A stretch of 64,000 bases of DNA from Bacteroidales bacterium (lineage in GTDB: Bacteria > Bacteroidota > Bacteroidia > Bacteroidales > Muribaculaceae). The stretch spans positions 1 through 64,000 of the forward strand of contig SFGS01000001.1 in the NCBI GenBank assembly GCA_004557565.1, in the 5' to 3' direction. Each line of letters starts with the position of its first letter. Positions within the stretch are counted from its first letter, which is position 1. The notes beneath the pieces are model-generated. The model did no database searches, had not been told where the DNA came from, and worked only from the letters and a program-made list of their open reading frames with translations. This document shows positions 55,038 through 63,147 of this stretch, one piece after another. A program made the translations under genes and the position numbers.

Positions 55038-55069
55038 TTTGGTGCATTCTTAGCAAAATACTACTTTTG
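55038..55069 (+). promoter_or_regulatory. Promoter of the GIY-YIG operon
   Basis: TTTG at 55038-55041 and TACTTTTG at 55062-55069 with 20-base spacing, the full Bacteroidetes -33/-7 arrangement. It gives a leader of about 10 bases before the ATG at 55087. Confidence 0.7.
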
Positions 55070-55086
55070 CAAAAAACACTTATAAC

Positions 55087-55953
55087 ATGGCAAATTTCAA
55101 AATTTTCGATCCAATGACAATGGACAGCAATATGCTCCCAAATGTAGCTGGTAATTATGTTTTCCTTTTACGCAAAGGAAGTCAGTTACCTCATGTAGAC
55201 ATTAACCCCCAAATACCAGAAGTCACTTTAGATGGTAACACTTATCAAGCAATCTATACAGGTATTGCAAGTGAGAGTCTCAGACAGAGGGTCTACCGCA
55301 TTCACTTTATTGGCAATGACGCAAGTCGTTCAACTTTGAGGAAATCAATAGGTAGCCTTTTCGGATATGATTTAATACCACGAAAAGAGGGTGATTCAAA
55401 ACATGAAAAATTCAAACCGGCTGATGAAGAAAAGTTGACAAAATGGATGAAGAACAATCTGCTACTTGCCTTTGTTGAAAATGCCGACCCTGAGTCGATG
55501 GAAGACAAACTTATCGCAGAGCTGAATCCGCCTCTAAACCTGGACAAAAACGATAACACGGTGAATGCAGAGTTCAGAGCGTTGCTAAGTAAATTGAGAC
55601 GCAGACATGTTATTGGATCAGCAGAACACTTCATTTCTTCTATGAAAACGACAACAATAAAAGTAAGAGCTACACAATCTTGTTATCCTATAAATGGAGT
55701 GAAAATAATCCAGAGAAACGTCAACTTTAACAGAGAAACCAACAATTATAAATGTAAGTTTAACGATAGCTCAACCTTTGAAATTTTAAGAGTAGAATGC
55801 TCTTATAATGGAGAAATAAAAGTGTATGAGATAGAGTCAAAATACCTGACAGGCAGAGATTCTATCACATTCTATGCCTATCAGGACGGTAAAACATTCA
55901 CTATTGAATGGCAAAAAGCCGTTGCAGATTATATAAAGGAGATAAAGTTATGA
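55087..55953 (+). CDS. GIY-YIG nuclease family protein with C-terminal extension
   Basis: 288 residues. The nuclease core spans about 20-172: GNY at 22-24 and YTG at 57-59 replace GIY and YIG; conserved basic residues follow (LRQRVYRIHF, RSTLRKSIG near 81-89); the metal-binding Glu is E139 in MEDKLIAELNPPLNL with Asn151 after it. A basic link (KLRRRH) leads to a beta-rich C-terminal domain of about 110 residues that was not recognised. AT-rich compared with the neighbours. Lies in a mobile-element remnant region and overlaps the next gene by ATGA. The target is unknown; restriction, repair or element maintenance are all possible. Confidence 0.85.
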   Translation: MANFKIFDPMTMDSNMLPNVAGNYVFLLRKGSQLPHVDINPQIPEVTLDGNTYQAIYTGIASESLRQRVYRIHFIGNDASRSTLRKSIGSLFGYDLIPRKEGDSKHEKFKPADEEKLTKWMKNNLLLAFVENADPESMEDKLIAELNPPLNLDKNDNTVNAEFRALLSKLRRRHVIGSAEHFISSMKTTTIKVRATQSCYPINGVKIIQRNVNFNRETNNYKCKFNDSSTFEILRVECSYNGEIKVYEIESKYLTGRDSITFYAYQDGKTFTIEWQKAVADYIKEIKL

Positions 55954-56123
55954 ATCTCTACCAAGTAGAAATAACAACAGACGCAGACTTCGTTACCATA
56001 ACTGTTAATGCAGATGATGAAAACGAAGCTGTTTCAATTGGACTCGGTATGTTTGATGCAAGCCAATTAGACACAGCAGGCTCTTTTGTTGTAAAAATCG
56101 CAGCCTTTCCGGCTTGTATTTAA
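55950..56123 (+). CDS. Small partner protein of the GIY-YIG gene
   Basis: 57 residues, MNLYQVEITTDADFVTITVN at the start and VVKIAAFPACI at the end. The ATG overlaps the nuclease stop (ATGA), so translation is coupled; an in-frame upstream ATG inside the nuclease gene (55908) is less likely. Acidic in the middle (ADDENEA), no TM or signal. The compact alternation of strands and one helix could be a small alpha-beta fold. Function unknown: immunity protein, inhibitor or DNA-binding aid are guesses. Confidence 0.7.
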   Translation: MNLYQVEITTDADFVTITVNADDENEAVSIGLGMFDASQLDTAGSFVVKIAAFPACI

Positions 56124-56158
56124 AAAGAAATAAGTAGGTGTCTATTAGGGCAATCGAG

Positions 56159-56250
56159 TAGGAGGTAAACACTAATTATAGGTGTTTATCTCCTATTTTC
56201 GTGTTTACCGACCTCTCACACCACCGTACATGCGGTTCCGCATACGGCGG
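56159..56250 (-). mobile_element. Group II intron 3' end (domains V and VI)
   Basis: On the minus strand, CCGCCGTATGCGG/CCGCATGTACGGTGG (56221-56250) folds into a stem with a four-base loop and a two-base bulge, as in domain V. GTGTGAGAGG follows, and then a long hairpin with a GGAG/CTCC base (56159-56195) fits domain VI. It lies directly after the maturase tail, as in bacterial group II introns. The 5' part of the intron is missing. Confidence 0.75.
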
Positions 56251-56253
56251 TTC

Positions 56254-56507
56254 CTATTTTGGATGCCATTCAAGATACGCCCCCATTAAAGTAGTATACC
56301 CTGTCCTACTTAGAAGCTCATTTGTTATTGCTCCATGCAGTATGTAGCTGTCAGCTATACGCCAGTAGCCTTTGCGAGTATTACCCCATTCGTATGCTTG
56401 TCATTTATTAATACCACATCTGATGAGGTTTGCCACTTTTGTCTTGACCTTCTTCCAAACTTTCCATATACACATGCGAATTCTACGTCTTAACCATTCG
56501 TCTGTTT
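56254..56507 (-). pseudogene. Group II intron maturase, C-terminal fragment
   Basis: Translated on the minus strand it reads TDEWLRRRIRMCIWKVWKKV, later QAYEWGNTRKGYWRIADSYI, and ends EWHPK, the thumb/maturase X-domain end of group II reverse transcriptases. A TGA at 56401-56403 stands where the family has Trp (NK-W-QAYEWG), and the N-terminal 85% is gone, cut by the IS end at 56508. Not functional. Confidence 0.85.
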
Positions 56508-56837
56508 CCTGACTTCGTCACTCAAAAAAAAACGTATTTTATAACTACACGATGCTGCCGACGATAAACGAGTTTATAAGCAAATACGGATTGGAAAACT
56601 TCGTTGTGGTGGCTGACTCCGGTCGATGAACAATGCCAACATAGCGGAACTTGAGGCACGTGGCTATAAGTATATAATAGGTGCGAAGATAAAGAACGAA
56701 AGTCAGGAAGTAAAAGACTGGATACAGGAACAGCCTAAACAAGGAGGTTTATACACAAACCATGCTGATGACAAGGCATCAGAAAATAGCTAAACTTTTT
56801 GATGAGGATTTTTGGGTGACGCAATGACGAAGTCAGG
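56508..56837 (+). mobile_element. Internally deleted IS (IS1634-like) with both ends
   Basis: 330 bases bounded by 13-bp perfect terminal inverted repeats: CCTGACTTCGTCA (56508-56520) and TGACGAAGTCAGG (56825-56837). The inside is the middle of a transposase gene only. The right end abuts the right copy of the 225-bp duplication, and the left end cuts a group II intron maturase. Confidence 0.85.
56548..56794 (+). pseudogene. DDE transposase fragment (IS4 superfamily, IS1634-like)
   Basis: The frame begins LPTINEFISKYGLENFVVV then ADSG, shifts by one lost base near 56622, and resumes NNANIAELEARGYKYIIGAK then IKNESQEVKDWIQEQ before degenerating. The VVADSG-x-M-x-x-x-N and GYKYIIGAxIKNE pattern is what I recall for IS1634-type transposases. 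Both termini of the protein are missing. Confidence 0.7.
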
Positions 56838-57062
56838 AAAAATACATTTATGACAACTTCCCCACAAATAATAACATTCCTTAACAAAATCAGCGCAGGT
56901 TTATCCCTCAATTTTGCTTTGGATTACACGAGTTGGATTCGTGCGAAGAATTCTGGGAGGTGGAAGTTTGGCTTTTCTGATTTGATTGGTGCCCATGAAA
57001 GGTAATGTGGATGAGTGGCTTTTCCTGCGCATTTGTAGAAATTGCCAGAAATGTGTGAGGGC
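56838..57062. repeat. Right copy of the 225-bp direct duplication
   Basis: Matches 54369-54593. This copy continues into the complete CBM9-like gene, so it is the undisturbed chromosomal junction on the gene side. Confidence 0.92.
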
Positions 57063-57574
57063 ATGTCTGCGCTATTGATGCCGATGAGTGTGAGTGGAAT
57101 GGCAATGGTTAAGGTCCAGGTGTGAATGCCTGGTTTTTCGCCAAAAGGCTCTGTGCCGCAAGAGGAATGGCGCTTGATTGATGCAATTTCCTCGTCGGTG
57201 AGGCGAATGGCGTCGGGGCGTGTGACTCTGTGGCTGGCGTTCACTGCTCCAATGCAATTAAATTCAAAGTTCCAATATTCGTCGCTTGTGGGTGTTTTCA
57301 AGAAAAACTCCACACAGCTATCGTTTGCCACAGGGCTTAAATTCTTGCAGTTTTCAGCTAAAATTCCGTTTTCTCTCACCACGAAATGGACATAGAGATA
57401 TTTGTCAGAGTATGCGCCCATCACTGCGCAAATAGGTTGATAGGCTGTAACTGATGGCCAGTTTACGGTATCGACATATAGTTTTTGGAAATTGTTTTCA
57501 ATATACTCACCGCACTCTTTCATGCTTAAAGCATCGAGCGCGTTGCAACGAAGGAATTGTGCTGATTTTGCCAT
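56924..57574 (-). CDS. CBM9-like carbohydrate-binding protein
   Basis: 216 residues from the ATG at 57574 (MAKSAQFLRCNALDAL); the longer open frame to 57781 lies inside the LysE gene. The pattern WPSVTAYQPICAVMGAYSDKYLYVHFVV, then SCVEFFLKT, YWNFEFNCIGAV and LPEFFARI fits the family 9-like carbohydrate-binding fold (CBM9_2) of Bacteroidetes proteins. No signal peptide and no catalytic domain. It starts 5 bases after the LysE stop, so it is in an operon. Its last 45 codons are duplicated at 54455-54592. Confidence 0.85.
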   Translation of the reverse strand: MAKSAQFLRCNALDALSMKECGEYIENNFQKLYVDTVNWPSVTAYQPICAVMGAYSDKYLYVHFVVRENGILAENCKNLSPVANDSCVEFFLKTPTSDEYWNFEFNCIGAVNASHRVTRPDAIRLTDEEIASIKRHSSCGTEPFGEKPGIHTWTLTIAIPLTLIGINSADMPSHISGNFYKCAGKATHPHYLSWAPIKSEKPNFHLPEFFARIQLV

Positions 57575-57579
57575 GATGG

Positions 57580-58221
57580 TTAGTTGAAATAATACATCAA
57601 ACCGGTAATAAGACCGTAAATAGAGAGAATGAGGATAATCACACCTATCACGATGTTGATAACCCACATGCTTCGGATGTTGAAGTGCGACCTTACAGCA
57701 TTCACCAAGTAAGTGATAAGGGTCCACCACACAATCGCTCCCAGCAATATTACGCCATACCCCACGATGATAAGTGGCCAAGGCATATCAGTAGATGGAA
57801 AACCAAAGCGAGCGAATAGTGGAATGATAAGGAACACAATCAGCGGATTCGACAAGGTGAGCAGGAAGCCTGTACCCATTTCCTGATAATGGTTTTCCTT
57901 CTTGTCGGAGGTGTCTTTGATTTCGGTGGCAGGATTTCTCTTGATGAGGAAGAAACCAAACACCAAAAGAATGGCACTACCGATAATTTGAATAGGAGCC
58001 TGATTGCTCTCTATCACTTTATTGACAAACGACATACCCATACCTGTAAGCAAGCAGTAGAGCAAGTCGGATATGGCTGCACCAAGACCTGTCCACCAAC
58101 CGGCTTCGCGCCCCTTATTCAAAGTGCGCTGCACGCAAAGTATGCCAATAGGACCCATTGGCGCAGAAAGAATAACGCCAATAGCAAAACATCCTAATAT
58201 AGTAGATATGATTAATTCCAT
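57580..58221 (-). CDS. LysE family amino-acid exporter
   Basis: 213 residues from the ATG at 58221 (MELIISTILGCFAIGVI). A TAACTTTG box at 58248-58255 puts transcription start near 58241, which makes the earlier ATG at 58236 too close. Six hydrophobic segments, and the N-terminal GPIGILCVQRTLNKGREAG (G-P-x-x-x-x-x-x-R) is the LysE/RhtB signature. Substrate unknown. Followed by the CBM9-like gene. Confidence 0.9.
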   Translation of the reverse strand: MELIISTILGCFAIGVILSAPMGPIGILCVQRTLNKGREAGWWTGLGAAISDLLYCLLTGMGMSFVNKVIESNQAPIQIIGSAILLVFGFFLIKRNPATEIKDTSDKKENHYQEMGTGFLLTLSNPLIVFLIIPLFARFGFPSTDMPWPLIIVGYGVILLGAIVWWTLITYLVNAVRSHFNIRSMWVINIVIGVIILILSIYGLITGLMYYFN

Positions 58222-58247
58222 TATTGTGCTGCACAAAATGCAGTTTG

Positions 58248-58255
58248 CAAAGTTA
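58248..58255 (-). promoter_or_regulatory. Promoter -7 box of lysE-like operon
   Basis: TAACTTTG on the minus strand; supports the 58221 start. Confidence 0.6.
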
Positions 58256-58339
58256 GTAAAAAAAATCTAAATATTTCCTTTTTTGATAAGCAGACATGAT
58301 TTTTAGTGCCATTTCATCGCTTGGTTTCGCTATTTTCTT

Positions 58340-58347
58340 TAACTTTG
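58340..58347 (+). promoter_or_regulatory. Promoter -7 box of the exported protein gene
   Basis: TAACTTTG; transcription would start near 58354, favouring the ATG at 58370 over the one at 58355. Confidence 0.55.
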
Positions 58348-58369
58348 CTTAAAAATGATAACTAATCGC

Positions 58370-59425
58370 ATGAATAAATATCTCATTCTTTTGATTGTGG
58401 TTTTGTCCTCTATGTTCGTTGCGGGGGCTGAAACGATATGGCATTACAATGCGTCGTTTAACTCTTTCCACGACTTCACCCCTGCTCCACAAGTGAAGCT
58501 CGGAGAACAAGGGCTATCGGTGAGTAATCCTTCCGACACTACGATGCTGGTGTTGAGCAAACGCACGGCAAGCGACGAGCAATACAGATATTTGGTGAGA
58601 TTTTCCAACAGTAAAGCCAAGAAAAACGGTCACGCCTCCCCTGCCTGTGGCATGGTATTGTTTTATAAAAATCCGTCAAACTACTATACCTTAAAAATGA
58701 CGGCTTATAACACTCACCCTTACGATGAAATGCGTGATGAGCGACAAGTGAAAGTGTCCCTTTACAAGGTGGAACACAAGAAAGTGATGCTTGTGAAGGA
58801 GCAGATTGTTAGCTCTGATATTAATCTGTATAATGGAGTTAATTCCTTGTGTGTGGATGTGCAGAAAAATGCTGTGAATGTGTCGGTTGGCGATAATCGG
58901 TTGAAGGAATTGTTTACGGCTGATATTCCTAAGGAAGACCGTGGAGATGTAATGGGATTGATGGTGGCACCCGATGGAGAAATGCAAGTGGAACGCACCG
59001 TTCTCTCCTACGAAAAATGCGAAACCACAAAGATTATGACCGCTTGGACTAAAGATAAACTCGAAGCACATTTTGCACAGTCAAAAAATCCTTTCGAGGG
59101 TTATTGGGAGTATCTTGACAGGGACATGGACGATGGCATAGCACGCCTCGGTGGCAAATACAGAATAGCCTTGGTGGCAACTGGCGACGGCTTCGACATT
59201 ATTTATGTGTCGGGTGCGCAAGTTGGAAAAAGCGAATGGTGTGAAGGTATGCTTAAGGGAAGATTGACCAAAACCATTTTCAACGACAATTACAAAGCCT
59301 TTTGGATTGACTCCACATTCCGCTCCATTGATGATGATGTGAACGGATTTTTTGAAAGTGGTGTGATATTAGATATGTCGTTCCCCACCTATAAATCAAA
59401 AATCAGATTTTCAAAAGTTTTGTAA
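58370..59425 (+). CDS. Exported protein of unknown function
   Basis: 351 residues from the ATG at 58370, which starts a signal peptide (MNKYLILLIVVLSSMFVAGA). The N-terminal half (YRYLVRFSNSKAKKNGH, CGMVLFYKNPSNYYTLKM) looks like a concanavalin/LamG-type beta sandwich of the kind found in DUF1080-like proteins. The second half (NPFEGYWEYLDRDMDDGIAR, YRIALVATGDGFDIIYVSG) resembles a lipocalin-like barrel. Neither assignment is firm. Monocistronic. Confidence 0.75.
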   Translation: MNKYLILLIVVLSSMFVAGAETIWHYNASFNSFHDFTPAPQVKLGEQGLSVSNPSDTTMLVLSKRTASDEQYRYLVRFSNSKAKKNGHASPACGMVLFYKNPSNYYTLKMTAYNTHPYDEMRDERQVKVSLYKVEHKKVMLVKEQIVSSDINLYNGVNSLCVDVQKNAVNVSVGDNRLKELFTADIPKEDRGDVMGLMVAPDGEMQVERTVLSYEKCETTKIMTAWTKDKLEAHFAQSKNPFEGYWEYLDRDMDDGIARLGGKYRIALVATGDGFDIIYVSGAQVGKSEWCEGMLKGRLTKTIFNDNYKAFWIDSTFRSIDDDVNGFFESGVILDMSFPTYKSKIRFSKVL

Positions 59426-59448
59426 TCAGCATCCAATTATAAAGAAAT

Positions 59449-59478
59449 GAGGCTGTGTCACCATAGTGACACAGCCTC
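59449..59478. terminator. Bidirectional terminator before proS
   Basis: Twelve-base arms GAGGCTGTGTCA/TGACACAGCCTC (59449-59460, 59467-59478) with a six-base loop, between convergent genes. Confidence 0.85.
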
Positions 59479-59505
59479 TGATATTTTGGTATATCGCTCT
59501 GACTA

Positions 59506-60987
59506 TTAGTAGTTGCGGGCGAAGATCACGCGGCGTTTGCTGGGCTTGCCAGTGTAGATGCACTTGCCTTCTTCTTCCTCGCCGTTGAGAGGAATGCAGC
59601 GGATTGTGGCTTTGGTTTCTTCTTTGATTTTTTCTTCTGTTTCGGTAGTGCCGTCCCAGTGAGCAAGAATGAAACCGCCCTTTTCAATTTGAGTTTTGAA
59701 ATCTTCCCAAGTGTCAACTTTGGTAGTCATTTCAAGACGGTGGTTCAATGCCTTGGTGTAGATGTTGTTCTGAATATCGTCGAGCAGTTTCTCTACATAT
59801 CCTTCGATGCCCTCGATTGATACAGTTTCTTTTTCGAGCGTATCGCGGCGCATCACTTCGATAGTGCCATTTTCAATGTCGCGAGCACCAAGCACAAGGC
59901 GCACAGGCACACCCTTGAGTTCGTAGTCAGCGAATTTAAAGCCAGGGCGCTTGTTGTCGGCGTTGTCGTACTTCACAGAAATACCTTGCTTTTTCAGTTT
60001 TTCTACGATAGGAGCCACCTTGGCGTTGATGGTGTCGAGTTGCTCTTGGCTACGATAGATAGGCACAATCACCACTTGAATTGGAGCCAACTTTGGAGGA
60101 AGCACCAAACCGTTGTCGTCGCTGTGGGTCATGATAAGCGCACCCATCAAGCGAGTGGAAACACCCCAAGATGTAGCCCAAACGTAATCAAGCTTGTTTT
60201 CTTTGTTGATAAATTTCACATCAAATGCCTTTGCAAAGTTTTGACCCAAGAAGTGCGATGTGCCACTCTGCAAAGCCTTGCCATCTTGCATCATAGCTTC
60301 GATGGTGTAGGTTTCGAGTGCGCCAGCAAAGCGTTCGTTAGCAGTCTTTACACCCTTCACTACAGGCACTGCCATATATTTTTCTGCGAAATCGGCATAT
60401 ACATTCAGCATTTCGATAGCCTTAGCCTCTGCTTCTTCCTTGGTGGCGTGGGCTGTGTGGCCTTCTTGCCAGAGGAATTCTGCTGTGCGGAGGAACAAGC
60501 GTGTGCGCATTTCCCAGCGGAACACGTTTGCCCATTGGTTCACGAGCAACGGGAGGTCGCGATATGAGTTGATCCAGTTGCGGTATGTGTTCCAGATGAT
60601 GGTTTCGCTGGTTGGGCGGATAATGAGTTCTTCTTCGAGGCGAGCTTCTGGGTCAACTACCACGCCCTGTCCGTCAGGATTGTTTTTGAGGCGATAGTGA
60701 GTGACCACTGCACATTCTTTAGCGAAACCTTCCACGTGGTCGGCTTCCTTGCTGAGGAATGATTTTGGAATCAGCAATGGGAAATATGCGTTTTGCACAC
60801 CGGTTTCTTTAAACATAGTGTCGAGTTGGTGTTGCATCTTTTCCCAAATTGCATAACCATAAGGCTTGATAACCATACAGCCACGCACGGCAGATTGCTC
60901 AGCGAGGTCGGCTTTGATTACAAGCTCGTTGTACCATTGAGAGTAGTTGTCGGCTCTCTTGGTTAAGTCTTTTAATTCTTTTGCCAT
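59506..60987 (-). CDS. proS: Prolyl-tRNA synthetase, archaeal/eukaryal type
   Basis: 493 residues; class II synthetase without the INS editing domain between motifs 2 and 3. Motif 2 is [25 protein letters not shown]. Motif 3 is [21 protein letters not shown]-terminal domain ([25 protein letters not shown]) replaces the bacterial-type end, with a terminal Tyr as in this subtype. Last gene of the DUF4290-rimM operon, 17 bases after the OmpA-like gene. Confidence 0.96.
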   Translation of the reverse strand: MAKELKDLTKRADNYSQWYNELVIKADLAEQSAVRGCMVIKPYGYAIWEKMQHQLDTMFKETGVQNAYFPLLIPKSFLSKEADHVEGFAKECAVVTHYRLKNNPDGQGVVVDPEARLEEELIIRPTSETIIWNTYRNWINSYRDLPLLVNQWANVFRWEMRTRLFLRTAEFLWQEGHTAHATKEEAEAKAIEMLNVYADFAEKYMAVPVVKGVKTANERFAGALETYTIEAMMQDGKALQSGTSHFLGQNFAKAFDVKFINKENKLDYVWATSWGVSTRLMGALIMTHSDDNGLVLPPKLAPIQVVIVPIYRSQEQLDTINAKVAPIVEKLKKQGISVKYDNADNKRPGFKFADYELKGVPVRLVLGARDIENGTIEVMRRDTLEKETVSIEGIEGYVEKLLDDIQNNIYTKALNHRLEMTTKVDTWEDFKTQIEKGGFILAHWDGTTETEEKIKEETKATIRCIPLNGEEEEGKCIYTGKPSKRRVIFARNY

Positions 60988-61004
60988 TTCTTATTATTAT
61001 GTTT

Positions 61005-61649
61005 TTATTTTCTTTTTTTGATAATCGTTTTGCCAGTCACTTTACCGCTTTTTGCTTGTTCCAGCATTTCCTCACCAGGCACAATGTAGATTTCCAAACG
61101 GCGGTTTAATCGGCGTTTTTCCATAGAATTGTTGTCTTTGAGTGGCTGAATGTCGCCGAAAGCGTATGGCACCACCGATTGGGTGCTGCCGTTTGCATCA
61201 AACCAGTCGAACACCGAATTGACGCGCGCGCTGGTCAGGCGTGTTGAGTATTCGTGGGTGCCGGTGTTGTCGCTATGCATCACCAGCAGCATTTTATACA
61301 TGCCTGGAGTTTTGGTGAACTTCAGCAGTTTGCTAAGCGTGTCCTTGCTCTTGCTCATCAAAATGGTGTCGTTTGGGGCGAAAAGTTCATCGGCGGGAAT
61401 GGTGACGATAATCACCTCGCCATTTCGCATCATCTCCACTTCAAGATTGTTGTTGATGAGGTCGATGGCTTGCTTGTTCTGAAAATCTTGCACTCGCTGC
61501 GCTATTTTTTCTTTTACGATTGCTGGCGAGCTTACGTTTTCGTCAAAAGTCAGTTCATAGATATCAACCACTTTTTTCGCATCGCAAATGAAACAGGCGC
61601 ATATAGCCAGCATTGCGATGAGATAACGGATATGTTTATTGACTCTCAT
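61005..61649 (-). CDS. OmpA-family exported protein
   Basis: 214 residues from the ATG at 61649 (MRVNKHIRYLIAMLAICACFICDA, a signal peptide). The open frame upstream overlaps the 93-residue gene. The OmpA-like peptidoglycan-binding domain covers the second half: MLLVMHSDNTGTHEYSTRLT, SARVNSVFDW, and EKRRLNRRLEIYIVP. It probably tethers the outer membrane to peptidoglycan or is periplasmic. Operon with rimM and proS. Confidence 0.82.
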   Translation of the reverse strand: MRVNKHIRYLIAMLAICACFICDAKKVVDIYELTFDENVSSPAIVKEKIAQRVQDFQNKQAIDLINNNLEVEMMRNGEVIIVTIPADELFAPNDTILMSKSKDTLSKLLKFTKTPGMYKMLLVMHSDNTGTHEYSTRLTSARVNSVFDWFDANGSTQSVVPYAFGDIQPLKDNNSMEKRRLNRRLEIYIVPGEEMLEQAKSGKVTGKTIIKKRK

Positions 61650-61653
61650 AGTC

Positions 61654-61935
61654 TTAATCGTCAAGAGTGTTTTCGTATGCTGTCTCTGCTTCCACGATTT
61701 CGGCAACATGGTCGAGGCTAATGGCATTGTCCTTGTCTTTTGCCAGTTGCTTCTTCACATAGGCGATAACCTTTTCGTTGTCGTCGTCGAAGTCTTCGTT
61801 TTCATCATACTTTTCGAAATATTCAAAAATGGTGTCAATCACCAGCAAAATGTCATCGTCGTCGTATTTTGCGATGACTGGGTTCTCAACGTGGGCTTTA
61901 ATGTAGTCAATAGCCTTATTTTCGTCAAATTCCAT
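61654..61935 (-). CDS. Small acidic protein of unknown function
   Basis: 93 residues, strongly acidic (YDDDDILLVIDTIFEYFEKY, then DENEDFDDDNE). Predicted helical, no signal peptide. It lies 20 bases after rimM and 4 bases before the OmpA-like gene, in one operon. The family was not recognised with certainty. Confidence 0.75.
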   Translation of the reverse strand: MEFDENKAIDYIKAHVENPVIAKYDDDDILLVIDTIFEYFEKYDENEDFDDDNEKVIAYVKKQLAKDKDNAISLDHVAEIVEAETAYENTLDD

Positions 61936-61955
61936 AGTTTGATGTATTTTTTTGT

Positions 61956-62483
61956 TTATAAATCCAATAATTCGGTGGGCACATCGAGCTCAATCGTCTC
62001 GTTTTCGGTGTCGATGTCGACCACAAACTCGTCAACAGCGGGGACAAGCAATTCCTTGTCGTCCACTTCAATGCGGAAAAGCACGTTGGCGGTGGAATCG
62101 TCCACGTCAACAATCTCCCCTACTGTGTCCTCGTTGATAATGGCCTTGTAGCCAATGAAGTAGTCAATGGGCATTTCGTCGGAGTCGTAAACTTTCGCCA
62201 ACTTGTCGAACTCGTTTTTCTTCACGAAAATGGTTTTGTTCACCAGCAGAGTGGCTTCACTTTCGTTGTTGATACCGTCGATTTGCAGCAGCACAGTTTG
62301 TGCCGTTTTTCCACGCTTGGAACTTACGAAGAAAGGCACAAAAATACCGTCGATGTCGCTAACGAGGCACGAAAACTGCGATAGAATGTCGAGTTCGCAG
62401 TCTATCGTTGCCGAAATTTCGCCATTCACACCGTGAGGCTTGTTGTAAACGCCTATTTCTATGAGTTCGTCGCGTGTGATCAT
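61956..62483 (-). CDS. rimM: Ribosome maturation factor RimM
   Basis: 175 residues. The N-terminal barrel shows ELIEIGVYNKPHGVNGEISA, the RimM start pattern (hGxhxxxHGhxGEh). The PRC-like C-terminal barrel has YFIGYKAIINEDTVGEIVDV and ELLVPAVDEFVVDIDTENE. It binds S19 in 30S assembly. It starts 6 bases after the DUF4290 gene. Confidence 0.93.
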   Translation of the reverse strand: MITRDELIEIGVYNKPHGVNGEISATIDCELDILSQFSCLVSDIDGIFVPFFVSSKRGKTAQTVLLQIDGINNESEATLLVNKTIFVKKNEFDKLAKVYDSDEMPIDYFIGYKAIINEDTVGEIVDVDDSTANVLFRIEVDDKELLVPAVDEFVVDIDTENETIELDVPTELLDL

Positions 62484-62489
62484 CGTGCT

Positions 62490-63086
62490 TTATTTTTTCT
62501 TTTTCTTTTTTGCTGTGGTTTTAGTGGCAACAGGTGCTTCTTTAAATTCGTGAAGCGCCTTCGTGTCGGCACTGATTTGGATTTTGCCCTTTGAGAAGAA
62601 TGCTAAATCCTTGAAAATCTTGGCATCGTCCACATCTTCTTTGCTGATTTGGAAAATCAGTTTCTTCATGTGGTTGGCAATCAGCATCACCAAAGCGTCT
62701 CTTTCCTCGCCCTCAGGATATTCGCAAGCACGTTCAATCATTCGCTCAATGGTTTTACCATAATGGCGAAATTTGATGTTCTCCAATTTGTAAGTCATTG
62801 GTTCAGGCTTGCTCTCCAAATTTTCTTCCTTCACGATTTCGCAAGGATAGTCGATGTCTAATTTGAAGTCGCTCATGATGGCCAAATGGTCCCACAGTTT
62901 ATGCTTGTAGTCGGCTTCATCGCGCAGGTGTGGAAATAAGTTGCCCATTGATCGGATAATGGAATAGGCGCATCTGGTGCGCTCTTCCCTATCCTCAATT
63001 TTGCAGCAGTAGTCCACCATCTGCTGAATGTTGCGTCCGTATTCTGGCAGAGCCAGTTTCTTCAGTTGTGTATTGTAATCGAGCAT
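62490..63086 (-). CDS. DUF4290 protein
   Basis: 198 residues. LDYNTQLKKLALPEYGRNIQ at the start, YSIIRSMGNLFPHLRD and FRHYGKTIERMIERACEYPE are the pattern I recall for the Bacteroidetes-specific DUF4290 family, of unknown function. The C-terminus ends in a lysine run. In other Bacteroidales this gene usually precedes murA and rimM; here rimM follows directly. TAATTTTG box at 63103-63110. Confidence 0.85.
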   Translation of the reverse strand: MLDYNTQLKKLALPEYGRNIQQMVDYCCKIEDREERTRCAYSIIRSMGNLFPHLRDEADYKHKLWDHLAIMSDFKLDIDYPCEIVKEENLESKPEPMTYKLENIKFRHYGKTIERMIERACEYPEGEERDALVMLIANHMKKLIFQISKEDVDDAKIFKDLAFFSKGKIQISADTKALHEFKEAPVATKTTAKKKKKK

Positions 63087-63102
63087 ATAAGTTTTGTTGT
63101 TG

Positions 63103-63110
63103 CAAAATTA
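63103..63110 (-). promoter_or_regulatory. Promoter -7 box of the DUF4290-rimM operon
   Basis: TAATTTTG on the minus strand, 17 bases before the start codon. Confidence 0.55.
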
Positions 63111-63147
63111 AACTACAAAATTAACGATAAAAACTCAACTATTGAAA

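Noticed and set aside
56545..56742. 65-codon minus-strand frame
   Set aside because: It is the antisense shadow of the transposase fragment, whose plus-strand translation has recognisable motifs.
54369..57062. Genomic island ended by att sites of a tyrosine integrase
   Set aside because: No integrase is present and no tRNA gene lies at either end. The flanking repeat is 225 bp and abuts IS termini instead.
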